Source of the DNA: Eubacteriales bacterium mix99
GTDB taxonomy: Bacteria; Bacillota; Clostridia; Caldicoprobacterales; DTU083
DNA length: 64,000 bases
NCBI GenBank assembly: GCA_038396605.1
Contig: CP121690.1
Coordinates: forward strand, 590,500-654,499
Direction of reading: 5' to 3'
Shown here piece after piece: positions 52,560 to 62,292 of the stretch (its first letter is position 1; the number at the start of each line of letters is the position of its first letter). The notes under the pieces are model-generated. The model searched no databases. It was not told the origin of the DNA and saw only the letters and a program-made list of their open reading frames with translations. The translations under genes were made by a program, and so were the position numbers.

Positions 52560-55274
52560 TCAGCCTTTCCTTTTCGAAAGAGCATTGCGGATCACCTTGG
52601 TCAATTCGCCGAATACCAGCGGAAGAAGGGCAAGCGCAATCACAAAGTCCCAGTCATACCAATGGAACAGCTCCACATTAAACACACTCCGCAGCCCCGG
52701 GACAAGCAGGATGACAGCCATAAGCGCAAAGGAGAAAACAAAGGCCAGATTCATGCTGCGGTTGCTGAATATCCCGATCTTCCAGATGGGATACTTCTCG
52801 GATCGTGCGGTATAGGCCCGCAGCAGTTCACTGGTAATCAAGGTAACCAGCGCATAGGTCTGCCCCATTTCCAGTCCATGATTCTGCCACCCATAATAGA
52901 AGGACGCCAATACCGCAATGGTCATAATCACACTCTGCACTGCAATGGATATTGTCATTCTGCGGTCAATGATGGATTCATTCGGGTTACGGGGCGGATC
53001 CTTCATCAGACCGGGTTCCTTTTTCTCGGTGCCGAGAGCCAGAGCCGGAAAAGCATCCGTCAGCAGGTTGACCCATAAAAGATGAATTGGCAGCAATGGG
53101 ATCGGCCAGTTGAACACCATGGCCAGGAAAATAATCAGAATCTCCCCCACATTGCAGGACATCAGGAAAAATACAAACTTGCGGATGTTGCTGTAAATCA
53201 CACGGCCTTCCCCCACAGCTGCAACAATGCTGGAGAAGTTGTCGTCTGTAATAATCATATCTGCGCTTTCCTTGGCGACATCCGTGCCGGTAATCCCCAT
53301 TGCCACACCGATATCGGCACGTTTCAGGGCAGGCGCGTCGTTTACACCGTCGCCGGTCATGGCGGTGATCTCGCCGTTGTCCTTCAGTGCCTGTACAATA
53401 CGCACTTTATGCTCAGGGGAAACCCGGGCAAATACACTGACCGTCTTCACCGCCTTGTTCAACTGCGCGTCGTCCATGCGATTCAGCTCCGCGCCGGTCA
53501 ATACTTCCTTTTCTGTGGAAATGATGCCCAGCTTACGGGCAATGGCAGCAGCCGTCTCCCGATAATCCCCGGTAATCATCACGGCACGGATCCCGGCAGA
53601 TTTGCAGGTCCGGATCGCTTCGATGGCTTCGCTCCGGGGCGGGTCAATCATACCCACCAATCCGCAGAACACCAGGTCCTTTTCATCCTGTTCCGGCGTC
53701 GGATTCTCCGGAATGTCCGGAATGATTTTAAATGCCATGGCCAGTACCCGGTAAGCCTGTTTTGCCAGGGCCTCATTCTCCGCCATAATCGTTTGGACAT
53801 CCTCCGGAGATATAGGCACCACCGTTCCATCGCTGCGCATAATATGCGTGCAGCGCTCCACCAGAATATCCGGTGCGCCCTTGGTGAATGCCACTGGCTG
53901 ATTGTCCTTCGTCCGATGAAAGGTGGTCATCAGTTTACGCTGGGAATCAAAGGGAATCTCCTGCAGCCTGGGCTGCTCCCGATTGATTTCGTTCCGGTCA
54001 ATCCCCGCCTTGGCAGCTGCAACCACCATGGCTCCCTCGGTGGGATCCCCGATCACACGCCATTCATCGGAACCGCCTTCCGTATCCTGCTCAAGACGGG
54101 AGTCATTGCAAAGTACCTGTATTTCCAGCAGGCGTGCCACCGCCGGCTGCTCCGGCAGATTGATGTCCCTGCCCTGAATGGTCAGGGACCCTGTCGGATT
54201 ATATCCATCTCCGGTCACATCGATTTCCTGTCCCGGGGTATACATCTTAACAATGGTCATCTGATTCTGGGTCAGTGTCCCGGTCTTATCCGAACAAATC
54301 ACCGTTGTGCTTCCCAGGGTTTCCACAGCGTGAAGCTTCTTCATGATGGAATTGTGCTTTACCATACGCTGCATGCCCAGGGCCAGCACAATCGTGACTA
54401 CTGCAGGAAGCCCCTCCGGGATAGCCGCGACAGCAAGACTGACAGCGGTCATAAACATTTCAAGAACCTCTTCCCCACGAATCAGTCCCATAACAAAGAC
54501 AACTGCGCAAATGATCAGGCAGGCAGTGCCCAGCATCTTGCCCATCTGCGCAAGCTTTTTCTGCAGAGGGGTGTTTCCTTCCTTATCCTCCTGAATCATT
54601 TTGGCGATATTTCCCACGACGGTATGCATGCCGGTGGAAATTACGATGCCGCTTCCCCTGCCATAGGTAACAATGGTACTCATAAAGCCGCAGTTGATCT
54701 GATCGCCGAGACCAATATCGCCTTCCAGCTGTGTGCCGGCATTCTTGTCCACCGGAACGGATTCCCCCGTCAAAGCCGCCTCCTCCACTTTCAGGTTCAC
54801 GGAAGAAGCCAGCCGGACATCAGCAGGAATATAATCACCGGTTTCCAGCAGGACAACATCACCGGGCACCAGATCAGTTGATGGAATGGTCTGGGTTTTG
54901 CCGTCGCGGATCACATTGGCGTTGGGCGCAGACATCTTCTTCAGCGCCTCCAGTGCCTTACCGGCACGATACTCCTGCACAACGCCAAGAACGGCATTGA
55001 TGATGACAATACCGATGATCACCACGGAATCCACCACTTCTCCAATGGCGATGGATACAAGGCTGGCGATAATCAGAATGATTACCATATAATCCTTCAG
55101 CTGCTCCACGAACATCTGAAAAATGCCCGGGCCTTCCTTGTGCGCCAGTTCATTGGGCCCATATTTTTCCCGCCGGGATCGGACATCCGCGGATCGCAAT
55201 CCGGTGGTGGGGTCTGTACCAAGTGCTTTACAGGTTTCTTCAATGCTTTTTTGATACCATGGACGTTTCTCCAA
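52560..55274 (-). CDS. Calcium-type P-type ATPase (PMCA/SERCA-like)
   Basis: A 904-residue type II P-type ATPase. The phosphorylation motif DKTGTLTQNQ with catalytic Asp, TGES, the hinge MTGDGVNDAPALKRADIG and about ten transmembrane segments are present. Calcium-site residues are conserved: PEGLPA in helix 4, CNVGE in helix 5 and NLLTD in helix 6. It exports Ca2+ from the cytoplasm. Start is TTG 55274 with a moderate ribosome binding site. Its promoter lies at 55441-55469. Confidence 0.92.
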   Translation of the reverse strand: MEKRPWYQKSIEETCKALGTDPTTGLRSADVRSRREKYGPNELAHKEGPGIFQMFVEQLKDYMVIILIIASLVSIAIGEVVDSVVIIGIVIINAVLGVVQEYRAGKALEALKKMSAPNANVIRDGKTQTIPSTDLVPGDVVLLETGDYIPADVRLASSVNLKVEEAALTGESVPVDKNAGTQLEGDIGLGDQINCGFMSTIVTYGRGSGIVISTGMHTVVGNIAKMIQEDKEGNTPLQKKLAQMGKMLGTACLIICAVVFVMGLIRGEEVLEMFMTAVSLAVAAIPEGLPAVVTIVLALGMQRMVKHNSIMKKLHAVETLGSTTVICSDKTGTLTQNQMTIVKMYTPGQEIDVTGDGYNPTGSLTIQGRDINLPEQPAVARLLEIQVLCNDSRLEQDTEGGSDEWRVIGDPTEGAMVVAAAKAGIDRNEINREQPRLQEIPFDSQRKLMTTFHRTKDNQPVAFTKGAPDILVERCTHIMRSDGTVVPISPEDVQTIMAENEALAKQAYRVLAMAFKIIPDIPENPTPEQDEKDLVFCGLVGMIDPPRSEAIEAIRTCKSAGIRAVMITGDYRETAAAIARKLGIISTEKEVLTGAELNRMDDAQLNKAVKTVSVFARVSPEHKVRIVQALKDNGEITAMTGDGVNDAPALKRADIGVAMGITGTDVAKESADMIITDDNFSSIVAAVGEGRVIYSNIRKFVFFLMSCNVGEILIIFLAMVFNWPIPLLPIHLLWVNLLTDAFPALALGTEKKEPGLMKDPPRNPNESIIDRRMTISIAVQSVIMTIAVLASFYYGWQNHGLEMGQTYALVTLITSELLRAYTARSEKYPIWKIGIFSNRSMNLAFVFSFALMAVILLVPGLRSVFNVELFHWYDWDFVIALALLPLVFGELTKVIRNALSKRKG

Positions 55275-55440
55275 AATTACACCTGCTTTCTGCTACTATC
55301 AAATGTCGACTGAAAAGCCGCAAAACATCCGCCGATACGGTCTGCCCTCCCCGCGCGGCAAACAAATGGTACCGGCAGATATTTCACTATGTTATTTTGC
55401 CGGAGGCAGAAAAAAGATAATTTCCCTGCCAATTGTCATA

Positions 55441-55469
55441 ATTTTATCACTGCTGTCCGGGTTTGGCAA
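55441..55469 (-). promoter_or_regulatory. Promoter of the calcium ATPase
   Basis: On the minus strand TTGCCA (55464-55469), a 17-base spacer and TAAAAT (55441-55446). The ISLre2 element inserted 39 bases upstream of it. Confidence 0.55.
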
Positions 55470-55497
55470 CACACATTCCATCGTTAGTGTATAATTT

Positions 55498-55508
55498 TCG
55501 ATTCCATC
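55498..55508. repeat. Target duplication of ISLre2 copy 2 (left)
   Basis: TCGATTCCATC, repeated exactly at 57401-57411. Confidence 0.85.
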
Positions 55509-55565
55509 GTTAGCGTAAAGTTACCGTAGGGATTAAGAGTAATAAATTACCATAAGGATTGAAAA

Positions 55566-55628
55566 GAAGGTGGCATCCTGCTAAAATATTGATCATCAAC
55601 AAAAATATCAAGAAAGGGTGCCACCTTC
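55566..55628 (+). promoter_or_regulatory. Hairpin that would hide the transposase start (copy 2)
   Basis: Same 14-bp stem as at 17649-17711. Confidence 0.6.
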
Positions 55629-55629
55629 C

Positions 55630-57048
55630 ATGTACAGTATACAAGATTTTAACGAGTTTGCAAGAAAAACAGAAAATAAGGTAAGAGAATTTTTAAGGGA
55701 AGGTAAGGATCTGGCGGAACTGACTCTGGGGCTGCAGGAGGATCTGTTTGAACTTGGTCGGAATATACTGGTGGAGACTCTTGAGGGGATGGATGAACAG
55801 CTTCGAAAGTCCGGGGTCAGGAAAAACAATTGGGAGATTGTCAGGAAAGATGAGACAGGGATCTTAACGACCTTTGGAACGATCAAGTATAATAGAACGT
55901 ATTTTAAGCCAAAGAGTGGTGGCAAAAGGAAATATCTCGTTGATGAGCTTGTTGGTCTTAAGCCACATGACAGAGTGAGTGCGGATGTGGTGATCAATGT
56001 GGTGGAAGAGGCCATAGACAGCAGCTACAGGAAAGGTGGAGAAAGAGCCGGATATATGGACGAAATAAGCAAGCAGGCTGTTATGGATAAAATACATAAC
56101 CTTGAGATCAGCGAACATGAGCATAAGGTGGACAAGAAGAGGGATGTCAGGATACTGTATGTTGAAGCAGATGAAGATCATGTTTCCCTGCAGGGAGAAG
56201 ACGATAAAAGCAAGATAGCTATGCCCAGGCTGGTTTATGTTCATGAAGGCGTAGATCCCGAAAAAAGCAGCCAAACAAGGACCAGGCTTAAAAACGTTAA
56301 ATATTTTGGCGGCATGTATGATGAGAGCGAGGATCTGTGGCTGGAGGTCATAGAATATATAGACAAGCAGTACAACATGGATTTCATTGAAACCATATAC
56401 CTTTCCGGGGATGGGGCATCATGGATTAAGGCCGGGCTTGACTGGATTCCCAAAAGCAAGTTTGTGCTGGACAATTTTCATCTTAAGAAATATATGATAA
56501 CTGCGACTGCACACTTAAACGATGGAGACATCTATCAGGAGTTGAAGGATGCATTGGATTGGCCGGACAAGGACATGGTCAAGGATGTTTTCAAGAAGAT
56601 CCTCAAACAAACGGTTTCCAAAACGAAGAGGAAGGCAGTTAAGGATGCCAGACGGTACATATTGAATAACTGGCATGGAATAGAAATAAAGGCTGATAAG
56701 GACCATGAACTGATAGGATGCAGTGCCGAAGGTCATATAAGCCATGTGTTTTCAAGCAGGCTAAGCAGCAGGCCTAAGGGATGGTCTGAAAAAGGTGTTG
56801 CCAGGATGTCCAAACTTATCGTATATAAGAAAAATGGTGGCAGGATCTATGACCTGGTTATGGCACAGAAGCTTAAGGAGAAGGAGAACAGGAAACATGA
56901 ATTGCAGGATGAGTTAATCAAGGAAGTAAGGAAATCATCAGAAAGCAGATATGCTGGTTCATGGAGTAGCAGCCCAACTGTAATTACCATGGGGAAAAAG
57001 ACAGGGCTGTTTAATGAGATGAGGAGTATGGCCGGAATACGCTATTAG
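55630..57048 (+). CDS. ISLre2 family (UPF0236) transposase, copy 2
   Basis: Predicted protein identical to the one at 17713-19131, with the frame intact. Same preferred ATG start. Identity with copy 1 shows recent transposition or gene conversion. Confidence 0.88.
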   Translation: MYSIQDFNEFARKTENKVREFLREGKDLAELTLGLQEDLFELGRNILVETLEGMDEQLRKSGVRKNNWEIVRKDETGILTTFGTIKYNRTYFKPKSGGKRKYLVDELVGLKPHDRVSADVVINVVEEAIDSSYRKGGERAGYMDEISKQAVMDKIHNLEISEHEHKVDKKRDVRILYVEADEDHVSLQGEDDKSKIAMPRLVYVHEGVDPEKSSQTRTRLKNVKYFGGMYDESEDLWLEVIEYIDKQYNMDFIETIYLSGDGASWIKAGLDWIPKSKFVLDNFHLKKYMITATAHLNDGDIYQELKDALDWPDKDMVKDVFKKILKQTVSKTKRKAVKDARRYILNNWHGIEIKADKDHELIGCSAEGHISHVFSSRLSSRPKGWSEKGVARMSKLIVYKKNGGRIYDLVMAQKLKEKENRKHELQDELIKEVRKSSESRYAGSWSSSPTVITMGKKTGLFNEMRSMAGIRY

Positions 57049-57113
57049 GCCCTTCATAAAGCTCGTTATGGCGTTTTCGTTCTTCGTAAGGAGAAATAGC
57101 CGGGACGACATAG

Positions 57114-57270
57114 ATCAAGCGTTTATGCCGCGAAAGCTGCTTGATAACGAGAAGTCGGTGTGGTAGCATTGAGGTACGGCAGCAACCGCTCCAAAGCCTA
57201 TCCCGCTGTTAGAGATGGCTGCTGCCGACATCTGCCGTAAGCCACACCGGCAGAGGCTCGTTGTCAAGCA
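57114..57270 (+). ncRNA. Candidate structured RNA in ISLre2 3' part (copy 2)
   Basis: Same nested stems as at 19197-19353. Confidence 0.45.
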
Positions 57271-57400
57271 GATCGTGGAATAAATGCAGCTGACAAGATT
57301 GATTGCTGTTAAAATTAATTAAATCAATCAAGGCCACTGTTGCTAGAAGAATATTTCAGGATGTCTCTATTCTTTCTTTCCCTACAGTAAATTGACGCTA

Positions 57401-57411
57401 TCGATTCCATC
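57401..57411. repeat. Target duplication of ISLre2 copy 2 (right)
   Basis: TCGATTCCATC, identical to 55498-55508. Confidence 0.85.
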
Positions 57412-57475
57412 CCCAGCCTGGCAAGTTTCCTTCGGAACGTGATATAATAAAGTACGGAAAGGAGATTGATCGAAA

Positions 57476-58345
57476 ATGCGATTGGGGAGAAATGACAGCT
57501 GCTGGTGCGGCAGCGGGAAAAAATATAAACAATGCCACGAGGCGTTTGACGAGAAAATTGCATCCTATCGAAGAAAGGGGCACATCGTCCCGCCCAGGAA
57601 AATCATCAAGATCCCGGAGCAGATAAGCAAAATACGGGAAAGCGCAAAAATCAACGTTGCGGTTCTGGACGCGGTTGCAGAGCAGATACAGGAAGGCATG
57701 TCCACGGAAGATATCGACCGGATCGTTTATCAGAAAACCATCGATCTAGGCGGTACGCCTGCCCAGCTTGGATACGAAGGCTTTCCCAAAAGCGTCTGTA
57801 CCTCCATCAACGAAGAAGTCTGCCATGGGATCCCTTCAAAGGACCGGCTTCTGAAAAGCGGAGATATCATCAATGTGGACGCCTCCACCATACTGGACGG
57901 TTATTTTTCGGATTCGTCCAGAATGTTCTGCATCGGAAACGTGGAGGAAGACAGAAAAAAGCTGGTACGGGTCACAAAGGAATGTGTGGAACGGGGATTA
58001 AAGGAAGTAAAGCCCTGGGGATTCCTGGGGGATATGGGCCAGGCTGTGCATGAACACGCGGTGGAAAACGGATATTCCGTGGTGAAGGAAATCGGCGGCC
58101 ATGGTGTAGGCCTGGAGTTTCACGAAGATCCATGGGTTGGATACTGTTCCAGGCGGAATACCGAGATGCTTCTGGTACCGGGTATGATCTTTACGATAGA
58201 GCCCATGATCAATATGGGTACGAGCCGCATCTATCAGGACAGGAAAAACGGCTGGACCATCTATACCGCAGACGGAAAGTCATCCGCCCAGTGGGAGATT
58301 ATGGTGCTGGTGACAGAGGACGGCCATGAAGTACTGGCCTGGTAG
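57476..58345 (+). CDS. map: Methionine aminopeptidase with N-terminal SEC-C motif
   Basis: A 289-residue type I methionine aminopeptidase. An N-terminal SEC-C zinc motif (NDSCWCGSGKKYKQCH, residues 5-21) precedes the catalytic domain. Metal ligands are visible: Asp in NVDAST, Asp in FSDSSR, His in GGHGVGLEFHEDP, Glu in TIEPM and Glu in WEIMVLVTEDG. It removes the N-terminal Met of new proteins. AAAGGAG precedes ATG 57476 and TATAAT (57443-57448) is the likely -10; the upstream ISLre2 element replaces the region just beyond the -35. Confidence 0.92.
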   Translation: MRLGRNDSCWCGSGKKYKQCHEAFDEKIASYRRKGHIVPPRKIIKIPEQISKIRESAKINVAVLDAVAEQIQEGMSTEDIDRIVYQKTIDLGGTPAQLGYEGFPKSVCTSINEEVCHGIPSKDRLLKSGDIINVDASTILDGYFSDSSRMFCIGNVEEDRKKLVRVTKECVERGLKEVKPWGFLGDMGQAVHEHAVENGYSVVKEIGGHGVGLEFHEDPWVGYCSRRNTEMLLVPGMIFTIEPMINMGTSRIYQDRKNGWTIYTADGKSSAQWEIMVLVTEDGHEVLAW

Positions 58346-58405
58346 AATACACAATAATGGAGTCGATATCCTGAAATACGAACCCAAAGGCGGAGAAAAC
58401 AAGCA

Positions 58406-59317
58406 ATGCAGTTTCAATATGTGACAGAGGAAAAAGACAGCGGAAAAACAGTAAAGAGCATTTTACGATCGGAATTCCGATTTTCCAAGAACCTGGTCAA
58501 GCGGCTTCATTATCATGGACAGGTACTTTGCAACCGGGCTCCGGTTTATATGAACCATGCCGTACAATGCGGGGATGTGGTGGAAGCTTCCATCGACTTT
58601 GAGGAGGAATCCAAAAATGTCCGGCCTGTGAAAATGGATCTGAACATTCTCTATGAAGACGAATCGGTCATTGCACTGGACAAACCGCCGGGGAAAATCA
58701 TTCACCCCATCAAAGGCAATATGGAAAACACCATGGCGAACGGACTGCTGTATTATTACCAGAAGAGAGGACTTCACAGAAAAATACGGCCGGTAGGCCG
58801 GCTGGACCAGGGAACAACAGGAGTCATCCTGTTTGCAAAAAATCAGTTTGTACAGGATCAGCTGATCCGTCAGATGAAAACAAATGATTATCGAAAAGAA
58901 TATATCGGAATTGTCCATGGCTGCCTGAAGGAGAAATCGGGCACCATCGACTTTCCCATTGCCAGAACACCGGGATCCATTCTTCTCCGGGAGACTTCCC
59001 CGGACGGGGCGCCGTCCGTTACCCACTACCGGGTACTGAAAGCCTTCCGGGATGCCTCCGTTCTTCATTTTGACCTGGAAACGGGCCGGACACATCAGAT
59101 TCGGGTCCATTGCCGGGCCATAGGGCATCCCCTGATCGGGGATACCCTGTATTCGGATATTCCAACCACCCGGATCGACCGGCAGGCGTTACATTCCCAA
59201 AGCCTCCGGTTTCTTCATCCCATAACCGGCAGGGAAACAAAAATCGTTTCTTCCCTGCCCAAAGATATGCTTGCACTGCTGGAGTCCCTGAACACGAAGC
59301 CAATGGGCGAAGGATAA
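58406..59317 (+). CDS. RluA family pseudouridine synthase
   Basis: A 303-residue enzyme: an S4-like N-terminal region (residues 15-75) and the catalytic domain with RLDQGTTGVILFAK, where the Asp is the nucleophile. Ends with the KII-type C-terminus (IVSSLPKDMLALL). It converts uridine to pseudouridine in rRNA or tRNA; the target (RluC/RluD-like) is not certain. Starts 61 bases after map, so both may share a transcript. Confidence 0.9.
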   Translation: MQFQYVTEEKDSGKTVKSILRSEFRFSKNLVKRLHYHGQVLCNRAPVYMNHAVQCGDVVEASIDFEEESKNVRPVKMDLNILYEDESVIALDKPPGKIIHPIKGNMENTMANGLLYYYQKRGLHRKIRPVGRLDQGTTGVILFAKNQFVQDQLIRQMKTNDYRKEYIGIVHGCLKEKSGTIDFPIARTPGSILLRETSPDGAPSVTHYRVLKAFRDASVLHFDLETGRTHQIRVHCRAIGHPLIGDTLYSDIPTTRIDRQALHSQSLRFLHPITGRETKIVSSLPKDMLALLESLNTKPMGEG

Positions 59318-59548
59318 TGCAGGAAGAATGGGCCGGAAAGTCTGTTAAATAATTGACAACAAGGATGTGCCGTGGTATGATAAAATTGGTACAATGAAAT
59401 ATATATTAAAATTACGGTTCATCAAGGAAGAGACGTTTTAAAGATTCCTGAATTTCCAGGCGGGCAGTTTGCAAAAACTCCCCACCTTTTTTCGAATCAT
59501 AAAGCCAGCACTCCTTCTGCCGTATGAAATACAAACAGAAAGGGTGAT
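59318..59548. other. Intergenic region before the sodium pump genes
   Basis: About 230 bases without a supported gene; a minus-strand frame here has no start signal. TTGACA at 59353-59358 with TATGATAAAAT downstream could be the sodium pump promoter. Confidence 0.4.
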
Positions 59549-59713
59549 ATGATGTCCATAACAGATCATTTATCCATATCTCAAAGTTTATCGATCTCAT
59601 TATTCAGTATGGTTTTGGTGTTTTTTGTGCTTGCTGTCCTCTCCGGATTGATTACCCTGTTGTCAGGACTCCTGAAGAAGGACTCCAAAACAGACCATCC
59701 GCAGGGTTCGTAG
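59549..59713 (+). CDS. OadG-like small subunit of a sodium pump decarboxylase
   Basis: A 54-residue protein. One transmembrane segment (SLFSMVLVFFVLAVLSGLIT, about residues 17-37) is followed by a short basic tail (LLKKDSKTD). This is the size and layout of the gamma subunit (OadG) of sodium-translocating decarboxylases. AAAGGGTGAT precedes two adjacent ATGs. The beta-subunit gene starts 100 bases downstream, which supports the call. Confidence 0.65.
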   Translation: MMSITDHLSISQSLSISLFSMVLVFFVLAVLSGLITLLSGLLKKDSKTDHPQGS

Positions 59714-59813
59714 TGTAACCTGCGAAGAACAGGACAGGAATGAGCCATGACCTTTGAGAATTTCCTCCGCATCCATGGAGGTATCCCTTTGTACTAAATA
59801 ATGAGGTGATAGA

Positions 59814-60950
59814 GTGTTTGTCAATACATTGAAATCCATCTGGGCTGGTTCCGGCTTTGCCGCCATCACGTGGCAGCAGTGTATCATGATTGGAATCGCC
59901 TGTATCCTTATCTATCTAGCCATTGTAAAAAAATTCGAACCGTTGCTGCTGCTGCCCATTTCATTTGGCATGCTGCTGGCCAACCTGCCGCTGGCCGGGC
60001 TTATGACAGAACCAGGTGACTCAGGCCAACCGGGAGGCCTCCTGTATTATCTTTATCAGGGAGTCAGACTGGGAATCTATCCTTCCCTGATCTTCCTGGG
60101 GATCGGGACCATGACGGATTTTGGCCCCCTGATTGCAAGGCCGTCCGGACTGCTCATGGGTGCCGCAGCACAGCTGGGGATCTTTACTGCATTCACCATT
60201 GCCAACGCACTGGGATTTACCCCTCAGGAAGCGTCTCCCATCGGCATTATAGGCGGAGCAGACGGCCCCACCGCCATCTATCTGACGACCCGGCTTGCCC
60301 CGCACCTTCTGCCTCCCATCGCCATCGCAGCTTACTCCTATATGGCGCTGATCCCATTGATTCAGCCTCCCCTGATGCGGCTTCTCACAACAAAAAAGGA
60401 GCGGGAAATCAAAATGGAACAGATACGGGAAGTATCCAAACGGGAAAAAATATGCTTTCCTATATTTGTGACACTTTTTTGCGTCCTTCTTCTGCCTTCC
60501 GTCGCTCCGCTGATTGGAATGCTGATGATGGGCAATCTGTTCCGCGAGTCCGGCGTGGTGGATCGGCTTTCCGATACGGCACAAAACGCCATGATGAATA
60601 TCGTTACGATTTTTCTTGGAGTGTCTGTCGGAGCAACCGCTGTCGCAGAACGCTTCCTGGTACCGGAGACTTTAAAGATTGTTGCTTTGGGACTGATCGC
60701 CTTTATGTTCAGCACCATCGGCGGGCTGCTGCTTGGGAAACTGATGTGCTGGCTGTCAAAGGGGAAGATCAACCCCCTCATCGGCTCCGCCGGAGTATCT
60801 GCCGTACCCATGGCCGCAAGGGTATCCCAGATCGAAGGGCAAAAAGCAAACCCGGCCAACTTTCTTCTCATGCATGCCATGGGCCCCAATGTAGCAGGCG
60901 TAATTGGTTCAGCGGTGGCTGCCGGTATCCTGCTGTCGCTGTTTGGATAA
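59814..60950 (+). CDS. Sodium ion-translocating decarboxylase beta subunit (OadB family)
   Basis: A 378-residue membrane protein with about nine to eleven hydrophobic segments. It includes the sodium-binding motif [12 protein letters not shown] and the conserved [20 protein letters not shown] segment. It couples decarboxylation of an oxaloacetate/methylmalonyl/glutaconyl-CoA type acid to sodium export. Starts at GTG 59814 behind GAGGTGATAGA. No alpha (carboxyltransferase) or biotin carrier gene is next to it in the window, so it must work with subunits encoded elsewhere. Confidence 0.9.
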   Translation: MFVNTLKSIWAGSGFAAITWQQCIMIGIACILIYLAIVKKFEPLLLLPISFGMLLANLPLAGLMTEPGDSGQPGGLLYYLYQGVRLGIYPSLIFLGIGTMTDFGPLIARPSGLLMGAAAQLGIFTAFTIANALGFTPQEASPIGIIGGADGPTAIYLTTRLAPHLLPPIAIAAYSYMALIPLIQPPLMRLLTTKKEREIKMEQIREVSKREKICFPIFVTLFCVLLLPSVAPLIGMLMMGNLFRESGVVDRLSDTAQNAMMNIVTIFLGVSVGATAVAERFLVPETLKIVALGLIAFMFSTIGGLLLGKLMCWLSKGKINPLIGSAGVSAVPMAARVSQIEGQKANPANFLLMHAMGPNVAGVIGSAVAAGILLSLFG

Positions 60951-61007
60951 CAAACTGTCATCCAACGAATTGTCGCCCAATCCATAATCCGTAGTGTCAA
61001 AGTATTC

Positions 61008-61058
61008 AAAAGAAGCCGTTTTTGTTTTCTGCCACTGACAGAACAAAACGACTTCTTT
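61008..61058. terminator. Bidirectional terminator between oadB and hydF
   Basis: AAAGAAGCCGTTTTTGTTTT-type arm pairs with GAACAAAACGACTTCTTT, imperfect, with T-runs. It separates convergent genes. Confidence 0.7.
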
Positions 61059-61059
61059 C

Positions 61060-62292
61060 CTATTTCTCCAGTGCCAGACGTGCTGCGGGAAAAGGCTGAA
61101 GTGCCCTGGGGAGGATCCCCAGCACATAGGCGATCAGAACTCCGTAATTGGTAATGGCCACTCCCTGCTGCCGGGCCGTCTCCACCCGGTACTGCATCTC
61201 CCTGCGGTTCAGCATGCATCCTCCGCAATGGACAATCAGGGCATAGTCTGTAAGATTTTTCGGGAAGCAGGCGCCGCTTGTCCATTCAAATTCAACGCCG
61301 TCCCCCACGTTCTTTCGAATCCAGCGCGGAATCTTTACCGTACCGATATCATCCGACTGCCTGTGATGCGTACAGCCTTCGGCAATCAGTACCTTGTCTC
61401 CCGGCGACAGCGTTTCCATCCGCCGGACTCCCCGCACCATCCCGGCAAGATCCGCCTTTTGCCGTGCAAACAGGATGGAAAAGGAGGTCATGGGAACTTC
61501 AGGGGGCGTGTCCCCTGATACCCTCTGAAAAGCCTGGGAATCGGTAATTACAATGGCAGGCGGCGTATTCAGCCGATCCAGCGTCAGCGTAAGCTTATTC
61601 TCCTTCGTAACGACAGCAATGGCATTTCTTTCAATGATATCCCGGATCACCTGCTGCTGGGGAAGAATCAATCTGCCTTTGGGAGCCGCCTTATCGATGG
61701 GCGTCACCAGTACGGCGGCTTCCCCCTCCCGGACCAGATCGCCTGCCAAAGCCGGTTCCATATCCTCAGAATCAGAGTTTGCAATGATCTGCTGTTTCAA
61801 TTGATCGATCCCAAATCCGTTTTTTGCGCTGGTACATACCACAGGGATCGCGGCCTGCTTTTGAATACGTTTCGTCCCCGGGGTTTCGGGAATCCGCTTA
61901 TCGCATTGATTGAGAACCAGAATGGCCGGGATTTTCCTCTGTCGGAGCTGCCGGATAAAATCCTCCTCGCACCTGGTGAGACCGGCTTCCACATCCACGA
62001 CGACAACTGCCAGATTGCATTTGCGCAGAACTTCATAGGTTTTTTCAACGCGAAGAACGCCGAGCCCGCCCGTATCATCCAGTCCCGCCGTATCAATGAG
62101 TACCACGGGGCCAACGGGCAGTAATTCCATGGTCTTGCGCACAGGATCCGTCGTCGTTCCCGGCACTTCCGACGCAACGGCAACATTCTGTCCGGTCAGC
62201 GCATTGATCAGGGAAGACTTCCCGGAGTTTCGCTTTCCAAACAGCCCGATGGCAAATCGGTTTGCCATGGGTGTTGCATTCATATCTTCCAT
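61060..62292 (-). CDS. hydF: [FeFe]-hydrogenase H-cluster maturation GTPase
   Basis: A 410-residue protein. N-terminal GTPase: P-loop GKRNSGKSS (near residue 20), DTAGLDD and NQCDKR. C-terminal iron-sulfur binding residues CTHH and HCGGC match the HydF C-x-H...H-C-x-x-C pattern. It is the scaffold on which the diiron subcluster is built and transferred to the hydrogenase. Its ATG shares one base with the hydE stop. Confidence 0.95.
   Translation of the reverse strand: MEDMNATPMANRFAIGLFGKRNSGKSSLINALTGQNVAVASEVPGTTTDPVRKTMELLPVGPVVLIDTAGLDDTGGLGVLRVEKTYEVLRKCNLAVVVVDVEAGLTRCEEDFIRQLRQRKIPAILVLNQCDKRIPETPGTKRIQKQAAIPVVCTSAKNGFGIDQLKQQIIANSDSEDMEPALAGDLVREGEAAVLVTPIDKAAPKGRLILPQQQVIRDIIERNAIAVVTKENKLTLTLDRLNTPPAIVITDSQAFQRVSGDTPPEVPMTSFSILFARQKADLAGMVRGVRRMETLSPGDKVLIAEGCTHHRQSDDIGTVKIPRWIRKNVGDGVEFEWTSGACFPKNLTDYALIVHCGGCMLNRREMQYRVETARQQGVAITNYGVLIAYVLGILPRALQPFPAARLALEK

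Larger units (their letters stand above)
55509..57400 (+). mobile_element. ISLre2-family insertion sequence, copy 2
   Basis: 1,892 bp with the same ends as copy 1 (offset 37,917 bases) and the same orientation. Its own 11-bp duplications show an independent insertion. It sits between the promoter of the calcium ATPase and the map gene. Confidence 0.93.

Noticed and set aside
53082-54881. Long plus-strand open frame (599 codons) opposite the calcium ATPase
   Set aside because: It mirrors the P-type ATPase codons, has no ribosome binding site or recognisable domain.
17592-57400. The two ISLre2 copies as ends of one composite transposon
   Set aside because: Each copy has its own complete and different target duplication, so each inserted alone.
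59412-59600. Minus-strand 62-codon frame before the sodium pump genes
   Set aside because: It overlaps the OadG-like gene, lacks a ribosome binding site and has no known relative.
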